Origin: Dactylis glomerata
Taxonomy: Eukaryota > Streptophyta > Magnoliopsida > Poales > Poaceae
Assembly: GCA_007115705.1 (NCBI GenBank)
Contig: QXEO01001136.1
Coordinates: 185,757-249,756, forward strand
Length of the DNA: 64,000 nt
Reading direction: 5' to 3'
Of this stretch, positions 34,476 to 44,748 are shown piece after piece. The notes under the pieces were generated by a model. The model was not told the origin of the DNA, did not search any database, and was given only the letters and a program-made list of their open reading frames with translations. Position numbers and translations under genes: made by a program. The number at the start of each line of letters is the position of its first letter. Position 1 is the stretch's first letter.

Positions 34476-35445
34476 TAAAGTTTTGCAGAGGTGTGAAGAA
34501 ACTAACCTTGTTCTTAATTGGGAGAAATGCCACTTTATGGTAAATGAAGGAATTGTCCTTGGACATAAAATTTCTGAAAGAGGTATTGAAGTTGACAGAG
34601 CGAAAGTGGAGGCAATTGAGAAAATGCCCTGTCCCGGAGATGTTAAAGGTATTCGTAGTGTTCTTGGTCACGCTGGTTTCTATAGGAGGTTTATTAAAGA
34701 TTTCTTTAAGATTTCAAAGCCTCTTACTAATCTTCTTCAAAAAGATGTACCATTTGTCTTTGATGATGATTGTAAGGAAGCTTTTGAAACTCTTAAGAAG
34801 GCTTTAACTACTGCTCCTATTGTTCAACCACCTGATTGGAATTTACCTTTTGAAATTATGTGTGATGCTAGTGATTTTGTTGTTGGTGCTGTTCTTGGAC
34901 AGCGCGTTGATAATAAGTTGAATGTTATTCATTATGCTAGTAAGACTCTTGATGTTGCTCAAAAGAATTATGCTACTACTGAGAAAGAGTTTCTTGCTGT
35001 TGTTTTTGCATGCGATAAGTTTAGATCTTACATTGTTGATTCTAAAGTTACTATTCATACTGATCATGCAGCTATTAGATATCTTATGACTAAGAAGGAT
35101 GCTAAGCCTAGGCTTATTAGATGGGTGTTGCTTTTACAAGAGTTTGATTTGCATATCATAGATAGGAAAGGTGTTGAAAATCTTGTGGCTGACAACTTGT
35201 CTAGATTGGAAAACATTTCTTTTGATCCTATTCCTGTTAATGATAGTTTTCCAAATGAACAGTTGGCTGCAATTAATGTAACTTCGCGAGACCTTCCTTG
35301 GTATGCTGATTATGCTAACTTTATTGTTTCCAAGTATTTGCCTCCGACCTTTACAGCTCAGCAAAGAAGAAAATTCTTTTATGATTTGAGGCATTACTTT
35401 TGGGATGCCCACATTTATATAAAGAAGGAGTTGATGGTATTATGA
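34461..35445 (+). pseudogene. RT C-terminal part and RNase H of element C (frame-shifted segment)
   Basis: The second pol frame continues from the extra T. It shows the RT thumb/connection (GIVLGHKISERGIEVD, GHAGFYRRFIKDF) and an RNase H with catalytic Asp in EIMCDASD, Glu in TEKEFLA and Asp in HTDHAAIRYL. RNase H removes the RNA template during cDNA synthesis. Upstream codons of the same frame from 34228 are a shadow of RT. The segment ends at a stop (35443-35445) after a one-base loss near 35404-35408 in the YFWD(D)PHLYKEG region. Confidence 0.85.
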
Positions 35446-36635
35446 GAAGATGCGTACCGGAATATGAGCAACAAGAGATATTAAGAAAATGCCATAGCAG
35501 CGCCTATGGAGGGCACCATGCTGGAGATAGAACCGCGCAAAAGGTTCTACAATCAGGTTTTTATTGGCCAACCCTCGTTAAGGATGCCAGAAGGTATGTT
35601 TTATCTTATGATGAATGTCAAAGAGTTGGTAATATTTCTAGACGCAATGAAATGCCTATGAGTTACACTCTTGTTATTGAACCGTTTGATTGTTGGGGAT
35701 TTGACTTTATGGGTCCTTTTCCTCCTTCAAAAGGCTATACCCATATACTTGTTGTTGTAGATTATGTTACTAAATGGGTAGAAGTCATACCTACAAAGAG
35801 TGCCGATGGTGAGACCTCGTTAAAAAAGCTTAAGGATGTTATTTTTCCTAGGTTTGGTGTGCCTAGATATCTTATGACTGATGGAGGTTCTCATTTTATT
35901 CACGGTGGTTTTAGAAAAACTCTTGCTAAATATGATGTCAATCATAGAATTGCTTCTGCTTATCATCCCCAAACTAGTGGGCAGGTAGAGCTTTCAAATA
36001 GGGAGATCAAGTCTATCTTGCAGAAGACTGTCAATAGATCTAGGAAAAACTGGGCTAGTAAGTTAAATGATGCTTTATGGGCTTATAGAACTGCTTATAA
36101 GAACCCCATGGGTATGTCTCCTTATAAGATGGTTTACGGAAAAGCGTGTCACTTGCCCTTAGAATTAGACCACAAAGCTTTTTGGGCAGTGAGAGAGCTT
36201 AATAGAGATTTTAAACTAGCTGGTAAGAAAAGGTTATTAAATTTGAGTTCTCTAGATGAGTGGAGAAACGAAGCGTATGAGAATGCCAGACTTTTTAAAG
36301 AGAAAGTCAAGCAATGGCATGATAAGAGAATTCTTAAGAGAGAGTTTCATGTTGGAGAGAAAGTTCTTTTGTATAGGTCTCGTCTCAGATTTTTTGCAGG
36401 AAAATTACTCTCTAAATGGGAAGGACCATATGTTATTGTGGAAGTGTACCGCTCAGGTGCTATTAAGATCGCTTCATTGAAAGATGACTCTACACAAGTG
36501 GTGAATGGGCAAAGACTCAAACATTATATTTCTGGAGATTCTTATAATGAAGATGTTGATGTTATTGAAACAATTTCTCCGGAAGAATTCATCCAAGACA
36601 AATTGCAGGTACCTGCAGAGTTCGTTTTCGAATAG
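35400..36635 (+). pseudogene. Integrase of element C (frame-shifted segment)
   Basis: It contains the zinc-binding region (AYGGHHAG through YDEC), the catalytic core with D in FDFMGPF, D in LMTDGGSHF and E 36 residues later in GQVELSNREIK (D-x35-E), and the C-terminal GKLLSKWEGPYVIVEV module. Integrase inserts the cDNA. The first Cys of the expected C-x2-C zinc pair is Tyr (VLSYDECQ), a likely inactivating change. The ATG at 35400 is incidental; the natural product would be cleaved from Gag-Pol. Confidence 0.85.
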
Positions 36636-36974
36636 GTAACAGTTCTTGTCAGAGAAGTTTCGCGAAAAGTTCTTCCTTTAATATTTTTGCTGTTTTTACT
36701 AAATATTAAAAATCACGAGACGAAAACGGGCAGGAAAAAGAGTCCGTGTGTCCCTCACACACAGGTGGCGCGGGCCCACCCCTGGCCGCGCCACCTAGGT
36801 CTGAGAGCACCCCGGAGCTTGTTTCCGTCCCGGTTTCCTCATGTGATTTCGTTTCGATGTATAATTTTTGCCTATTTAACCCCCCGGAGTCCCCGAGGTC
36901 CGTATATCGTTTTTTTCGTCGTGTTTTGTTTCGAGCTGTTTCTGTCAGGAGTTGATCTTAAGCTTGGGGGAACC

Positions 36975-37331
36975 ATGGCCTCTTCAAGTGACAACAAGGG
37001 CCAAGGACCCTGGGTAGATGATCACCAGCGCCAAAAGTGGAAGGAAGAGCAAGGTTCAGGGAGAGCAAGGCCCAAGAACCCTGCTTTTGATGGACCAACG
37101 AAAGCTAGACGTATCTTTTCTCATGATTTGCAGGGACCAACATATCATGTTTTGGATATTAGCTCCATGCCCGTGATAGAACATGGGATGCTGGTCACTT
37201 TTGAGTTTTGCACTCAATATCAAGCCTTGAAGAGAGAGGTAGAGATGCTTCAAGAAGAGAATCTCAGGCTTCGCAGAATGCAGGAATACTTCATTAATCC
37301 AAGGCTGCTACCAACACCACCAAAGGAGTGA
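36975..37331 (+). CDS. Additional 118-aa ORF downstream of integrase in element C
   Basis: ATG 36975 follows a polypurine-like AAGCTTGGGGGA. The product is hydrophilic at the N-terminus (KGQGPWVDDHQRQKWKEEQG) and has a predicted short coiled coil at about residues 80-102 (ALKREVEMLQEENLRLRR). No transmembrane segment or envelope signature is seen. Athila-lineage elements often carry an extra 3' ORF, but similarity to an envelope-like protein is not shown here. Function unknown. Confidence 0.55.
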   Translation: MASSSDNKGQGPWVDDHQRQKWKEEQGSGRARPKNPAFDGPTKARRIFSHDLQGPTYHVLDISSMPVIEHGMLVTFEFCTQYQALKREVEMLQEENLRLRRMQEYFINPRLLPTPPKE

Positions 37332-39001
37332 TTCGTCATCGGTATAGGCATCCCTTTGGCTTGTTTCAAGCTTGGGGGAGTGCCGCGGTATCACATCATT
37401 ACCTTTTGCTCATTTACTTTTCAAGTAGTGTCATATCATGAATAGAGAAGTTATCTTATAGAATAGTTTGCAGTTTGGAAGTATCCTCCTTAGTTGGTTA
37501 TCTATGTATCCCTTGGTGTGAGTTGCGGTAATAAAATATTAATGAGAAGTTTTATCGTTTACTTTCCGCGCACTTTATGCTAGTATGCAATCTCTCTTAT
37601 ATGACTAGTCTTGTTGATTGGTATTGGTATCACTTTGGGAGCATGAGTAAATTTAGTTGGTTTTGGCAAACCTAGCTTGGTCAGTAGCAACTTTACCTTG
37701 AGGTTTGAGTAGAAAAGAATAAAGAAGTGCTTGTAGTTACATCACTTTAGTTTTCCTTATGTTTGGCTTATAAGCATTGTTATTCCTGAAGTTAAAATCA
37801 TTGTACCTTCAAGGGAGTTTGCATGATTGTTCTTATTATATGTATGTTTGTTTGTTACATGCAACTCTTATGCTTGCTACCATGCCTTGCTAGCCAAAAA
37901 CCTGTACTGAGAGGAAATACTTCTCGTGCATCCAATTCCCAAATGCCAAGTCACTTCCAAAGAGTCCACTATAAATCCCTATGCATGGTATTTCGAGCCA
38001 TTCCAAGTAAATTTGCATGTGCTACCTAACCTTCAAACACTTCTCATTTTGTGCCACTGTTTTTAGCTCATGAGGACGTAGTGGATGGGTTTGTTATCTT
38101 CCATACTAAATTGAGTACCCCTCGACTAGGCAGCTTCATCTGCTCGTCATTAATTTTGCAAGGAAGCTGGTCAGACCATTATAATCTCAAAAAGAAAAGA
38201 AAAGAAAGAGCACTCCTCCATGGAATGTGAAAGTTGGTTGGCACCCGATGGAATCGGTTAGCCATGGTTTGAGAAAGGAAAAAGGTGGGGAGGAGTGCAA
38301 AGCTATAAAAGAGCACCAAAGTGCCAATTAACCAAACATCTCGGAACCGCTCTCACTTGTTTAGTATGGAAGATATCAAGAACTCCGTTGCTAGTCGTTG
38401 ACAAAAGCAACCACCTCTCAAAATAACTTTTTACCTCTGTTTTGCAAATGAAAAGCTCTAGCACATGTTTAATCCCTGCTTCCCTCTGCGAAGGGCCTAT
38501 CTTTTACTTTTATGTTGAGTCAACCTATTTCCCTCTATCTAAAGCAAGCATTTGAGTTGTTATGTTTTACTCATCCATATGTTGATCCGTTTAATCATGT
38601 TTACTATATTCCTTGTTTTGTATAATGCTTTTGTCTGAAGGAATATATCTTTGAAAGCTTTCTATGAATGCAAAAGTTTACCTTGTTGAGCATATAGCTT
38701 TTACTATGTTAGCTCTGTTTTAAAAGGCTCCGTTTAAAAGAAAGAATAGCTTGTTCATCGTTCTTTGACCAAGAACTAAGGTTTGCCATTGCCAATTATA
38801 GTTTACCTTGTGAATCTTTACATGTGATTCCCTTTTACTCATCGCAAGTCTATATCTTATAAAGGGAAGTTGCTGTCTATTATAATTTGCGCCTTGGTGA
38901 ATGTGATGCTTCTTGTCTGTATTTTGATTATCGACACTTCACTCCATAAACCTGTGGTCATGTTTACCGAGTTTAGTTTTCGCTTGGGGACAAGCGAGGT
39001 C
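37332..39001 (+). other. Non-coding 3' internal region of element C
   Basis: No gene is seen. A further AAGCTTGGGGGAG motif occurs at about 37368-37380. The stretch 37970-38500 resembles internal non-coding parts of D and E (for example GGACGTAGTGG and TCCATGGAATGTGAA), showing shared ancestry of the 3' regions. Confidence 0.65.
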
Positions 39002-39016
39002 TAAGCTTGGGGGGGT
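39002..39016 (+). promoter_or_regulatory. Polypurine tract of element C
   Basis: TAAGCTTGGGGGGGT abuts the 3' LTR start at 39017. Confidence 0.8.
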
Positions 39017-40526
39017 TGATACGTCCATTTTGCATCACTATTTTGTATCATAATTTACTGTTATTCATTGATATATTTCATATTTAGAGTTGATACTTAT
39101 GTTATTTCCTTTGTTTTCACATGTTTGATGATCTTTGGAGGAGTTGCTGCCGGAGTCAGGATTCTGCTGGAAAAAGGACCATCAAGGGACCATATTTTCA
39201 AGATCAGCAAAATTTCAGAAAAATACCAGGAAATTCTATTTTCCCAGAAGACTCAGGAATCCAGAAGGAGGAGTCGAGAGGGGCCAGGGTGGGCCCACAC
39301 GCCAGGGTGGCGCGGCCTGACCCCTGGCCGCGCCAGCCCTGTGTGAGGGAGCCCTGGCCCACTTCTGATCTCGCCCCTCCGCGTATGTCATCGTCCCCGA
39401 AAACCTAAGTCAAGGGGGGGCTCAGAGTTAGACACCGCCGCCTCTGCGGGGCAGAAAACACCAGAGAGAGAAAAGCTCTCCGGCAGGCAGAAATCTGCCG
39501 GGGAAATTCCTTCCCGGAGAGGGGAGATCGTCGCCATCGTCATCACCATCGCACCGGACTTTATCGGGATCATCATCATCATCATCTCCATCACCAGCAC
39601 CTTCATCTCCACCATCACCACGCCATCCCGCTGTAACATCTTGAGTTGGATCTTGCTATATTCATAGGGGAAACTTTCCCGGTGTTGATTACTCTTGTAG
39701 TTGATGCTATTGAGTGGAACCGTTGAATTAAGGTTTATGTTCAGATTGTTATTTACCATTATTTCACCTCTGATCATGATCCATATGATGTCTTGTGAGT
39801 AGTTCATTTAGTTCTTGAGGACATGGGAGAAGTCAAGATGTTAGTAGTGAATTATTGTTGAGAAATATTTATTGGTTTGATATTGTTGTGGTGCTATTTC
39901 ACTAGTGGTGTCATGTGAACGTCGACTACATGATACTTCACCATTTATGGGCCTAGTGAGATGCATTGTGTATTTGGCTACCGATTGTGGGGTTGCTAGA
40001 GTGACAGAAACCTAAACCTCCGTTGGAAAACCATTGCACCAGGGAGCGTAGGATCTTAGAGTTTAAGGCTGTGGTTAGATTTATCTTAATTACTTTCTTG
40101 TATTTGCAGATGCTTGCAAGGGGTATAATCACAAGTGTGTATTTATCCTAGTAAGGGTAGTGCGCTAGCACAGGTTCACCCCCATAACACCTATCAAACC
40201 AATAAAGGCTATTGGCTTTATGAAGCAAAAGTTCTTGACAGAAACTCCCGTGTGTCCTCGAGAACGTTTGGTTATTATAAGTACACAACCGGCTTGTCCT
40301 TTGCTGAAGAAAGGATTGGGCCACTTGCTGCAATTGTTACTACTGTCTTTTATTTACTTGCACTTTATTTACTCGTATTACCAAATACCCCTGAAAACCT
40401 GTTTGCTAGTATTTACAGTGATTCCTTGATCAAAACGGCTCATCAACACCTTCTGCTCCTCGTTGGGTTCGACACTCTTATTTATCGAAAGTACTACGAT
40501 ACACCCCCTATACTTGTGGATCATCA
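39017..40526 (+). repeat. 3' LTR of element C
   Basis: It runs from TGATACGTCCATTTTGC to CTTGTGGATCATCA, followed by the GAGGT duplication. It is near-identical to 30284-31790. The long frame starting at 40135 simply runs out of the LTR into GC-rich CACTA DNA. Confidence 0.92.
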
Positions 40527-40925
40527 GAGGTGCAGACCAGCAGGAGGGGGCGCTGCAGGGAGGGGGCCGGCCGGGACAGTGGGCAGGAGGGGGCGCTGCA
40601 GGGAGGGGACCGCCGGCCGGAGCGGGGCGAGCGGCGGGCCGACCGGGGCTGGGCGAGCTGCGGGCCGGTGGGGGGCGAGGCGAGCTGCGGGCCGGCGGGG
40701 CGGGGCGAGCTGTAGGCCGGCCGGAGGAGGAGCGCGGCGAGCAGAGCGACGGCGCGGACAAGCCAGAGGAGGAGCGCGGCGGCGTGGGCAAGCAGAGCGG
40801 CGGGGGCGCGGGCGAGCCAGAGGAGGAGCGGCGGGGCGGGCGAGCAGAGCGGCGGCACGGGCGAGCCAGAGGAGGAGCGTGGCGGCGTGGGCAGAGAAAA
40901 ACGTTTTAGGCACGCGGGCAAGCTA
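40527..40925. other. GC-rich CACTA 5' region with imperfect short repeats
   Basis: The stretch is very GC-rich, with reiterations of GAGGAGGAGCG, GCGAGCAGAGCGGCGG and GGGCGCTGCAGGGAGGGG. Frames are open on all strands because of composition; none shows a protein motif. It continues the sequence interrupted at 30283. Confidence 0.6.
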
Positions 40926-40939
40926 GGGTTTCATACCTT

Positions 40940-41175
40940 GTTCTTTGACGTGTGCCAAGCAGTAAAACACACGGCAAAGGACACGAGGTTTGCCATGTGC
41001 CCAACACGAAAGCCCACGGCAAAGAACAAAACCAAATTAAAAAAATTTGCGCGGTGAAATTTACCGCCAGAGTCAAAATTTAGGTTTCCCAGCCCAACTT
41101 CTTTGCCGTGTGCCAGCACATGGCTATGTGCACAAAATGTGTTCTTTGCTGTGTGTTTAACCTGCAGTACACGGC
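40940..41175. repeat. CACTA subterminal motif cluster, inner block
   Basis: CACACGGCAAAGGACAC, TTTGCCATGTGC, TTTGCCGTGTGC and related copies match the terminal clusters at 11191-11840 and 44056-44603. About 2.9 kb of other sequence separates it from the right terminus. Confidence 0.7.
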
Positions 41176-41243
41176 AAAGTACCCACCCAATATCAGCCAA
41201 TATAATGCACTTCATGTGTTGCACTAGCATATTGCGGTACCTT

Positions 41244-42091
41244 AGGTTTGAATTTTTTTCTGACTTCTAGGTCACATAAAATGATGCCACGCGGAGGTTT
41301 CACATTTTTTTGATTTTTTTAAATTAGTTATGCCCGATTCAGGACCCGCATGAAATGACGGCGCACGAATACTCCCGCTCGCGGCCAGACGGTACGGAGT
41401 ACCCTTTTTTCACCCACTGTTTAGTGAAGAAATAACATGTTGCGGATCCAGAAATAATTTTTGCAAAAAATCAGGAGGTTTACTTTTTACCGATAAAGTG
41501 CAAAACCACCCCGCTTCCAGCGAAATCGGCAGGAACTTGCGCAAAATTCAGAATATACCTCCAAAGGCTGCCGCAACAAAACGAGAGCTGATATGCGTAT
41601 CCCAGGTGGTCTACTATTAATGTGGGGTGTTGTTCCCACCTTTTGATTTCGCGTTTCGGTAGCTGCTTCACAAAAAAACCCTATTTCGGCACTCCGAAAA
41701 TGGAAAAGGCACTTTTCGTGAGACCAAACGAGAATCGACCTTCGTGGCGTTCCTCGACATCCCAAGGGCCACGCGCGTGTCCGATATGGCCTCGTTCCGA
41801 CAAACTATGACATGCTCATGGCCGAATCTAGCTCATTTAACCTAAAAGTCATGCAACCTCGAATCTCATGATAGGTCATTTATGTGAAGAGACTTTGTGG
41901 TAAACAGTTTTTCTCAAGGTTTGAATTTTTTCTGACTTCTAGGTCACATAAAATGACGCCACGCAAAGGTTACACATTTTTTTGATGTTTTTTAAATTAG
42001 TTATGTCTGATTTGAGACCCGCATGAAATGACGGCGCACGAAAACTCCCGCTCGCGGCCAGACGGTGCGGAGTCCCATTTTTTCACCCACG
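41244..42091. repeat. Direct repeat pair of about 175 bp, 673 bp apart
   Basis: 41244-41420 and 41917-42091 share AGGTTTGAATTT through CCGCTCGCGGCCAGACGGT with few differences. The intervening segment (41421-41916) has no supported gene. The pair lies inside the sequence separating the two CACTA subterminal clusters. Confidence 0.75.
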
Positions 42092-42432
42092 GTCTACCCC
42101 CTGGATTTCTCCGGACGGCGGCACGCCGGTGGGCTAGTGTGTTTTATTGCCTTTCGTTAGGTCATATGTAGATGGGAAGCAAAGGTTTTTGCGATGCATA
42201 GCCCCCGAAGCCCGATCTACGGCGAAACCCTATCCCGCTGCACCCGCGCGGTCTACCCCCTGGATTTCTTCGGATGGTGGCACGCCGGTGGGCTAGTGTG
42301 TTTGTTTTCCTTTCGTTAGGTCATATGTACATGGGAAGCAAAGCTTCTTGCGATGCATAGCCCCCGAAGCCCGATCTACGGCGAAACCCTAGTCTGCTGC
42401 ACCCGCGCGGTCTACCCCCCTAGATTTCTTCA
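42092..42432. repeat. 159-bp tandem repeat, left copies
   Basis: Two full units (42092-42250, 42251-42409), each beginning GTCTACCCCCTGGATTTCT and ending ACCCGCGCG, then the first 23 bases of a third. The third is broken by the insertion 42433-43799 and resumes at about 43800-43946, followed by a partial fourth to about 44015. Confidence 0.8.
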
Positions 42433-42448
42433 ACCGGTACGAAAGGTG

Positions 42449-42568
42449 ACCTTTGGTACCGGTTCACTACACCAACCGGTACCAAAGGTGTTTTTCTGTT
42501 TTTCTTCTGATTTTTCTTTTGCTGTTTAACCTTTGGTACCGGTTCTCTCCACCAACCGGTACCAAAGG
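42449..42568. repeat. Two short foldbacks of ACCTTTGGTACCGGTT
   Basis: ACCTTTGGTACCGGTT (42449-42464) pairs with AACCGGTACCAAAGGT (42474-42489). A second copy spans about 42530-42568. A degenerate half-copy lies at 42432-42446. This motif type recurs in grass transposon termini. Confidence 0.75.
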
Positions 42569-42739
42569 ATTTTTTTATTTTTCTTTTGATTTTTCTGTTG
42601 CTGTTTCTGTTACACTATATATATATGACATATTTGCACGCATTTTCAATGGCCTTCTGTTGCTTTGTATCGCGGTTCTTAATATTACTAGCCAGGGTTG
42701 GTGCGGTGGCACGCTGCATCCGTGGGAGGAAACGGGCGG

Positions 42740-42967
42740 GAAGTAGAGGGCGGGAGGAAAAGGACGGAAAAACAAGGGCGGGAGGAAAAGGGCAGGAAGA
42801 AAAGGGCGGGAGGAAAAGGACGGGAAGAAAAGGGCGAGAAAACAAGACAAAGGGCGGGAGGAAAAGGGCTGTCGGCAGGATAAGGACGCGTGGGTGGAAA
42901 AGGGCTGTCGGCAGGATAAGGACGCGTGGGAGGAAAAGGGCTGTCGGCAGGATAAGGACGCGTGGGT
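42740..42967. repeat. Minisatellites: GGGCGGGAGGAAAA type and 36-bp unit x3
   Basis: Irregular 13-15-base purine-rich units run from about 42720 to 42859. Three 36-bp units follow at 42860, 42896 and 42932, each starting GGAAAAGGGCTGTCGGCAGG. Open frames here are compositional. Confidence 0.8.
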
Positions 42968-43050
42968 GGATGCACTACTCGATGAGATAAAGCATGTAGC
43001 GCACGACGCCCCTGTCGAAGGAACAAGACAAAGTAGAAGCGGCGCCGTGC

Positions 43051-43060
43051 CTATAAAAGG
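43051..43060 (+). promoter_or_regulatory. TATA box upstream of the hairpin array
   Basis: CTATAAAAGG in a GC-rich context matches the plant TATA consensus. A transcript starting about 30 bases downstream would run into the tandem hairpins at 43140. Transcription is inferred, not shown. Confidence 0.5.
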
Positions 43061-43139
43061 AGCATCGATACGCCATGGCAAGCAGCTCAACAAGCCAACC
43101 TAGAAGGTAGGGAGAGTTTCATCCCCATGGATGGAGGAC

Positions 43140-43662
43140 AGGGTTGGGAAATCTCCCGTGGCGGAGCTTCTCGAAGATGTCGTTGGTGCTCACGCCCTAC
43201 GGCATCTTCGGAAGCTCCGCCTCGGAAGAATTTCCCTGCAAGCCCGTGAAAGACTCCATCTCCTCTAACAGTGTTGGGTAAAGGGTTGGGAAATCTCCCG
43301 TGGCGGAGCTTCTCGAAGATGTCGTTGGTGCTCACGCCCTACGGCATCTTCGGAAGCTCCGCCTCGGAAAAATTTCCCTGCAAGCCCGTGAAAGACTCCA
43401 TCTCCTCTAACAGTGTTGGGTAAAGGGTTGGGAAATCTCCCGTGGCGGAGCTTCTCGAAGATGTCATTGGTGCTCACGCCCTACGGCATCTTCGGAAGCT
43501 CCGCCTCGGAAAAATTTCCCTGCAAGCCCGTGAAAGACTCCATCTCCTCTAACAGTGTTGGGTAAAGGGTTGGGAAATCTCCCGTGGCGGAGCTTCTCGA
43601 AGATGTCGTTGGTGCTCACGCCCTACGGCATCTTCGGAAGCTCCGCCTCGAAAAAATTTCTT
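43140..43662. repeat. 142-bp tandem repeat x3.7, each unit with a 20-bp stem hairpin
   Basis: Units start at 43140, 43282, 43424 and 43566 with AGGGTTGGGAAATCTCCCG. In each, GGCGGAGCTTCTCGAAGATG (43160-43179 in unit 1) pairs with CATCTTCGGAAGCTCCGCC (43203-43221) across a 23-base loop, with one bulge. The units are nearly identical. 142 is not a multiple of three, so reading frames do not repeat in register and a coding role is unlikely. Confidence 0.85.
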
Positions 43663-44055
43663 ACATACAGTAACATCATTACACAAAAATAAATGGGAAA
43701 GTGATTTCCATATTGAGATACACAAGTTCTGATCCCTATCTAGTCTTCTGAGTTTTCTTCGTGTGTTTCCCTTTCTTCTGATTGCGACGCAACCATGGAC
43801 AATCTTCCGACGGCGGCACGCCGGTGGGCTAGTGTGTTTGCTTTGCCTTTCGTTAGGTCATATGTACATGGGAAGCAAAGCTTTTTGCGATGCATAGCCC
43901 TCGAAGCCCGATCTACGGCGAAACCCTAGCCCGCTACACCCGCGCGGTCTACGGCACAGGATTTCTCCGCACAGCGGCATGCCGGTGGGCCCGCAGACTA
44001 GTGTTTCAAGGGGGGAATGCCCCGGAGGCGCCATGTGCAGAAATAATAGGAGAAT

Positions 44056-44603
44056 ATGCAGAATAAAGGGTTTGCCGTGTGCCGCCCACCAAAGCACACG
44101 GCAAAACGTGTCTATGCCGTGTGCCTTTCTGGAAAGCTCACGGCAAAGAGTGGAAGTACTGACATATTCCAAATTTTAAATATTTGCGCGGCGATATTTA
44201 CCGTCAGATTTTAAATTTTAAATTTGCGAGGCAATATTTGCCACCATGGCGGGAAATTGCAAATTCAACAGTTTGCCGTACGTGACTGGATGGCTCACGA
44301 CAAATGGCGTCCGTCACGCCAAGCCGTTAGACCGACCGCAAATGTGGGACCAGAGCAATAGTTTGCCGTGAGTTCTGCACTGCCGTGTGCTTTTAGCTTA
44401 TTTCGCCGTGTGCCCTATTTTGCCGTGAGTTTCTGCCGCAGTCTACCGTGGGCTGAACTTTCACCGTGTGCTGCGGTTAGATACGCCATGAGCGTTTGTT
44501 TTGCCGTGGGCTGAACTTGCTGGCTCACGGCAGAGGTTTTTATGCCGTGCGTCGACCCATAGCAACAGGTCGACATACGGAAAAGCCAGATTTTCCGGTA
44601 GTG
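44056..44603. repeat. CACTA right terminal and subterminal repeat zone
   Basis: Repeats TTTGCCGTGTGC, GCACACGGCA and TTTGCCGTGAG in both directions end with GATTTTCCGGTAGTG. ATT follows, matching the left flank duplication. Confidence 0.85.
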
Positions 44604-44613
44604 ATTACAACTG

Positions 44614-44748
44614 CCAGGATTATTACAACTTCCAAATCTTTACCTGGACCCCGAAATACTAGTACTGCTCTTGTACGTACCAACTGCCAAGAGATTCTAG
44701 TTGCCACCAAAATATATGAGTTTCCTCGTTTCTCATGAAACTAAATTA
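44614..44748. repeat. 3' flank of the SINA-like gene, right copy of the duplicated flank
   Basis: It aligns with 11070-11190 (CAGGATTA, CCTGGACCCC, ATACTAGTACTGC, TTTCTCATGAAACTA). It is continuous with the last exon of the SINA-like pseudogene. Confidence 0.75.

Larger units (their letters stand above)
30284..40526 (+). mobile_element. Athila-type Ty3/gypsy element C, full length with gag-pol
   Basis: It has LTRs of 1507 and 1510 bp (the size difference includes an extra ATC unit in one copy), a perfect duplication GAGGT (30279-30283 and 40527-40531), a tRNA-Asp primer site, gag-protease-RT-RNase H-integrase and a polypurine tract. An extra ORF follows integrase. Two single-base frame changes interrupt pol, so this copy is not autonomous as it stands, but it holds every domain. 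It lies in the CACTA element's 5' part. Confidence 0.93.
42433..43799. other. Sequence inserted into the third 159-bp repeat unit
   Basis: It separates the two parts of one repeat unit, so it is an insertion. It holds two GGTACC foldbacks, two minisatellites, a TATA box and a tandem hairpin array. No terminal inverted repeat, LTR or transposase was found and no target duplication is obvious, so the type of element is unresolved. Confidence 0.6.
11191..44603 (-). mobile_element. CACTA (En/Spm-type) DNA transposon, carrying nested insertions
   Basis: The left end reads CACTACCGGAGATC and the right end is the complement of CACTACCGGAAAATC. Both are flanked by the 3-bp duplication ATT (11188-11190 and 44604-44606). 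Both ends carry many copies of a TGCCGTGTGC / CACACGGCA subterminal motif, where transposase is expected to bind. A TNP2-type transposase and a second Gln-rich ORF lie on the minus strand, so the right side is the 5' end. Subtracting elements E (with A) and C leaves roughly 10.5 kb, a usual size for autonomous CACTA elements. Broken coding regions indicate a dead copy. Confidence 0.85.

Noticed and set aside
36687..36974. N-terminal extension of the ORF downstream of integrase in element C
   Set aside because: The frame is open from 36687, but this part has hydrophobic, GC-rich leader-like content; the ATG at 36975 after the polypurine motif is a more natural start.
40135..40926. 263-codon frame and several minus-strand Ala/Pro-rich frames at 40378-40921
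   Set aside because: It starts in the 3' LTR of element C and runs through GC-rich CACTA DNA; open only because of composition.
43140..43662. Possible CRISPR-like array
   Set aside because: Units are adjacent 142-bp tandem copies without unique spacers, in a plant genome; it is a tandem hairpin repeat.
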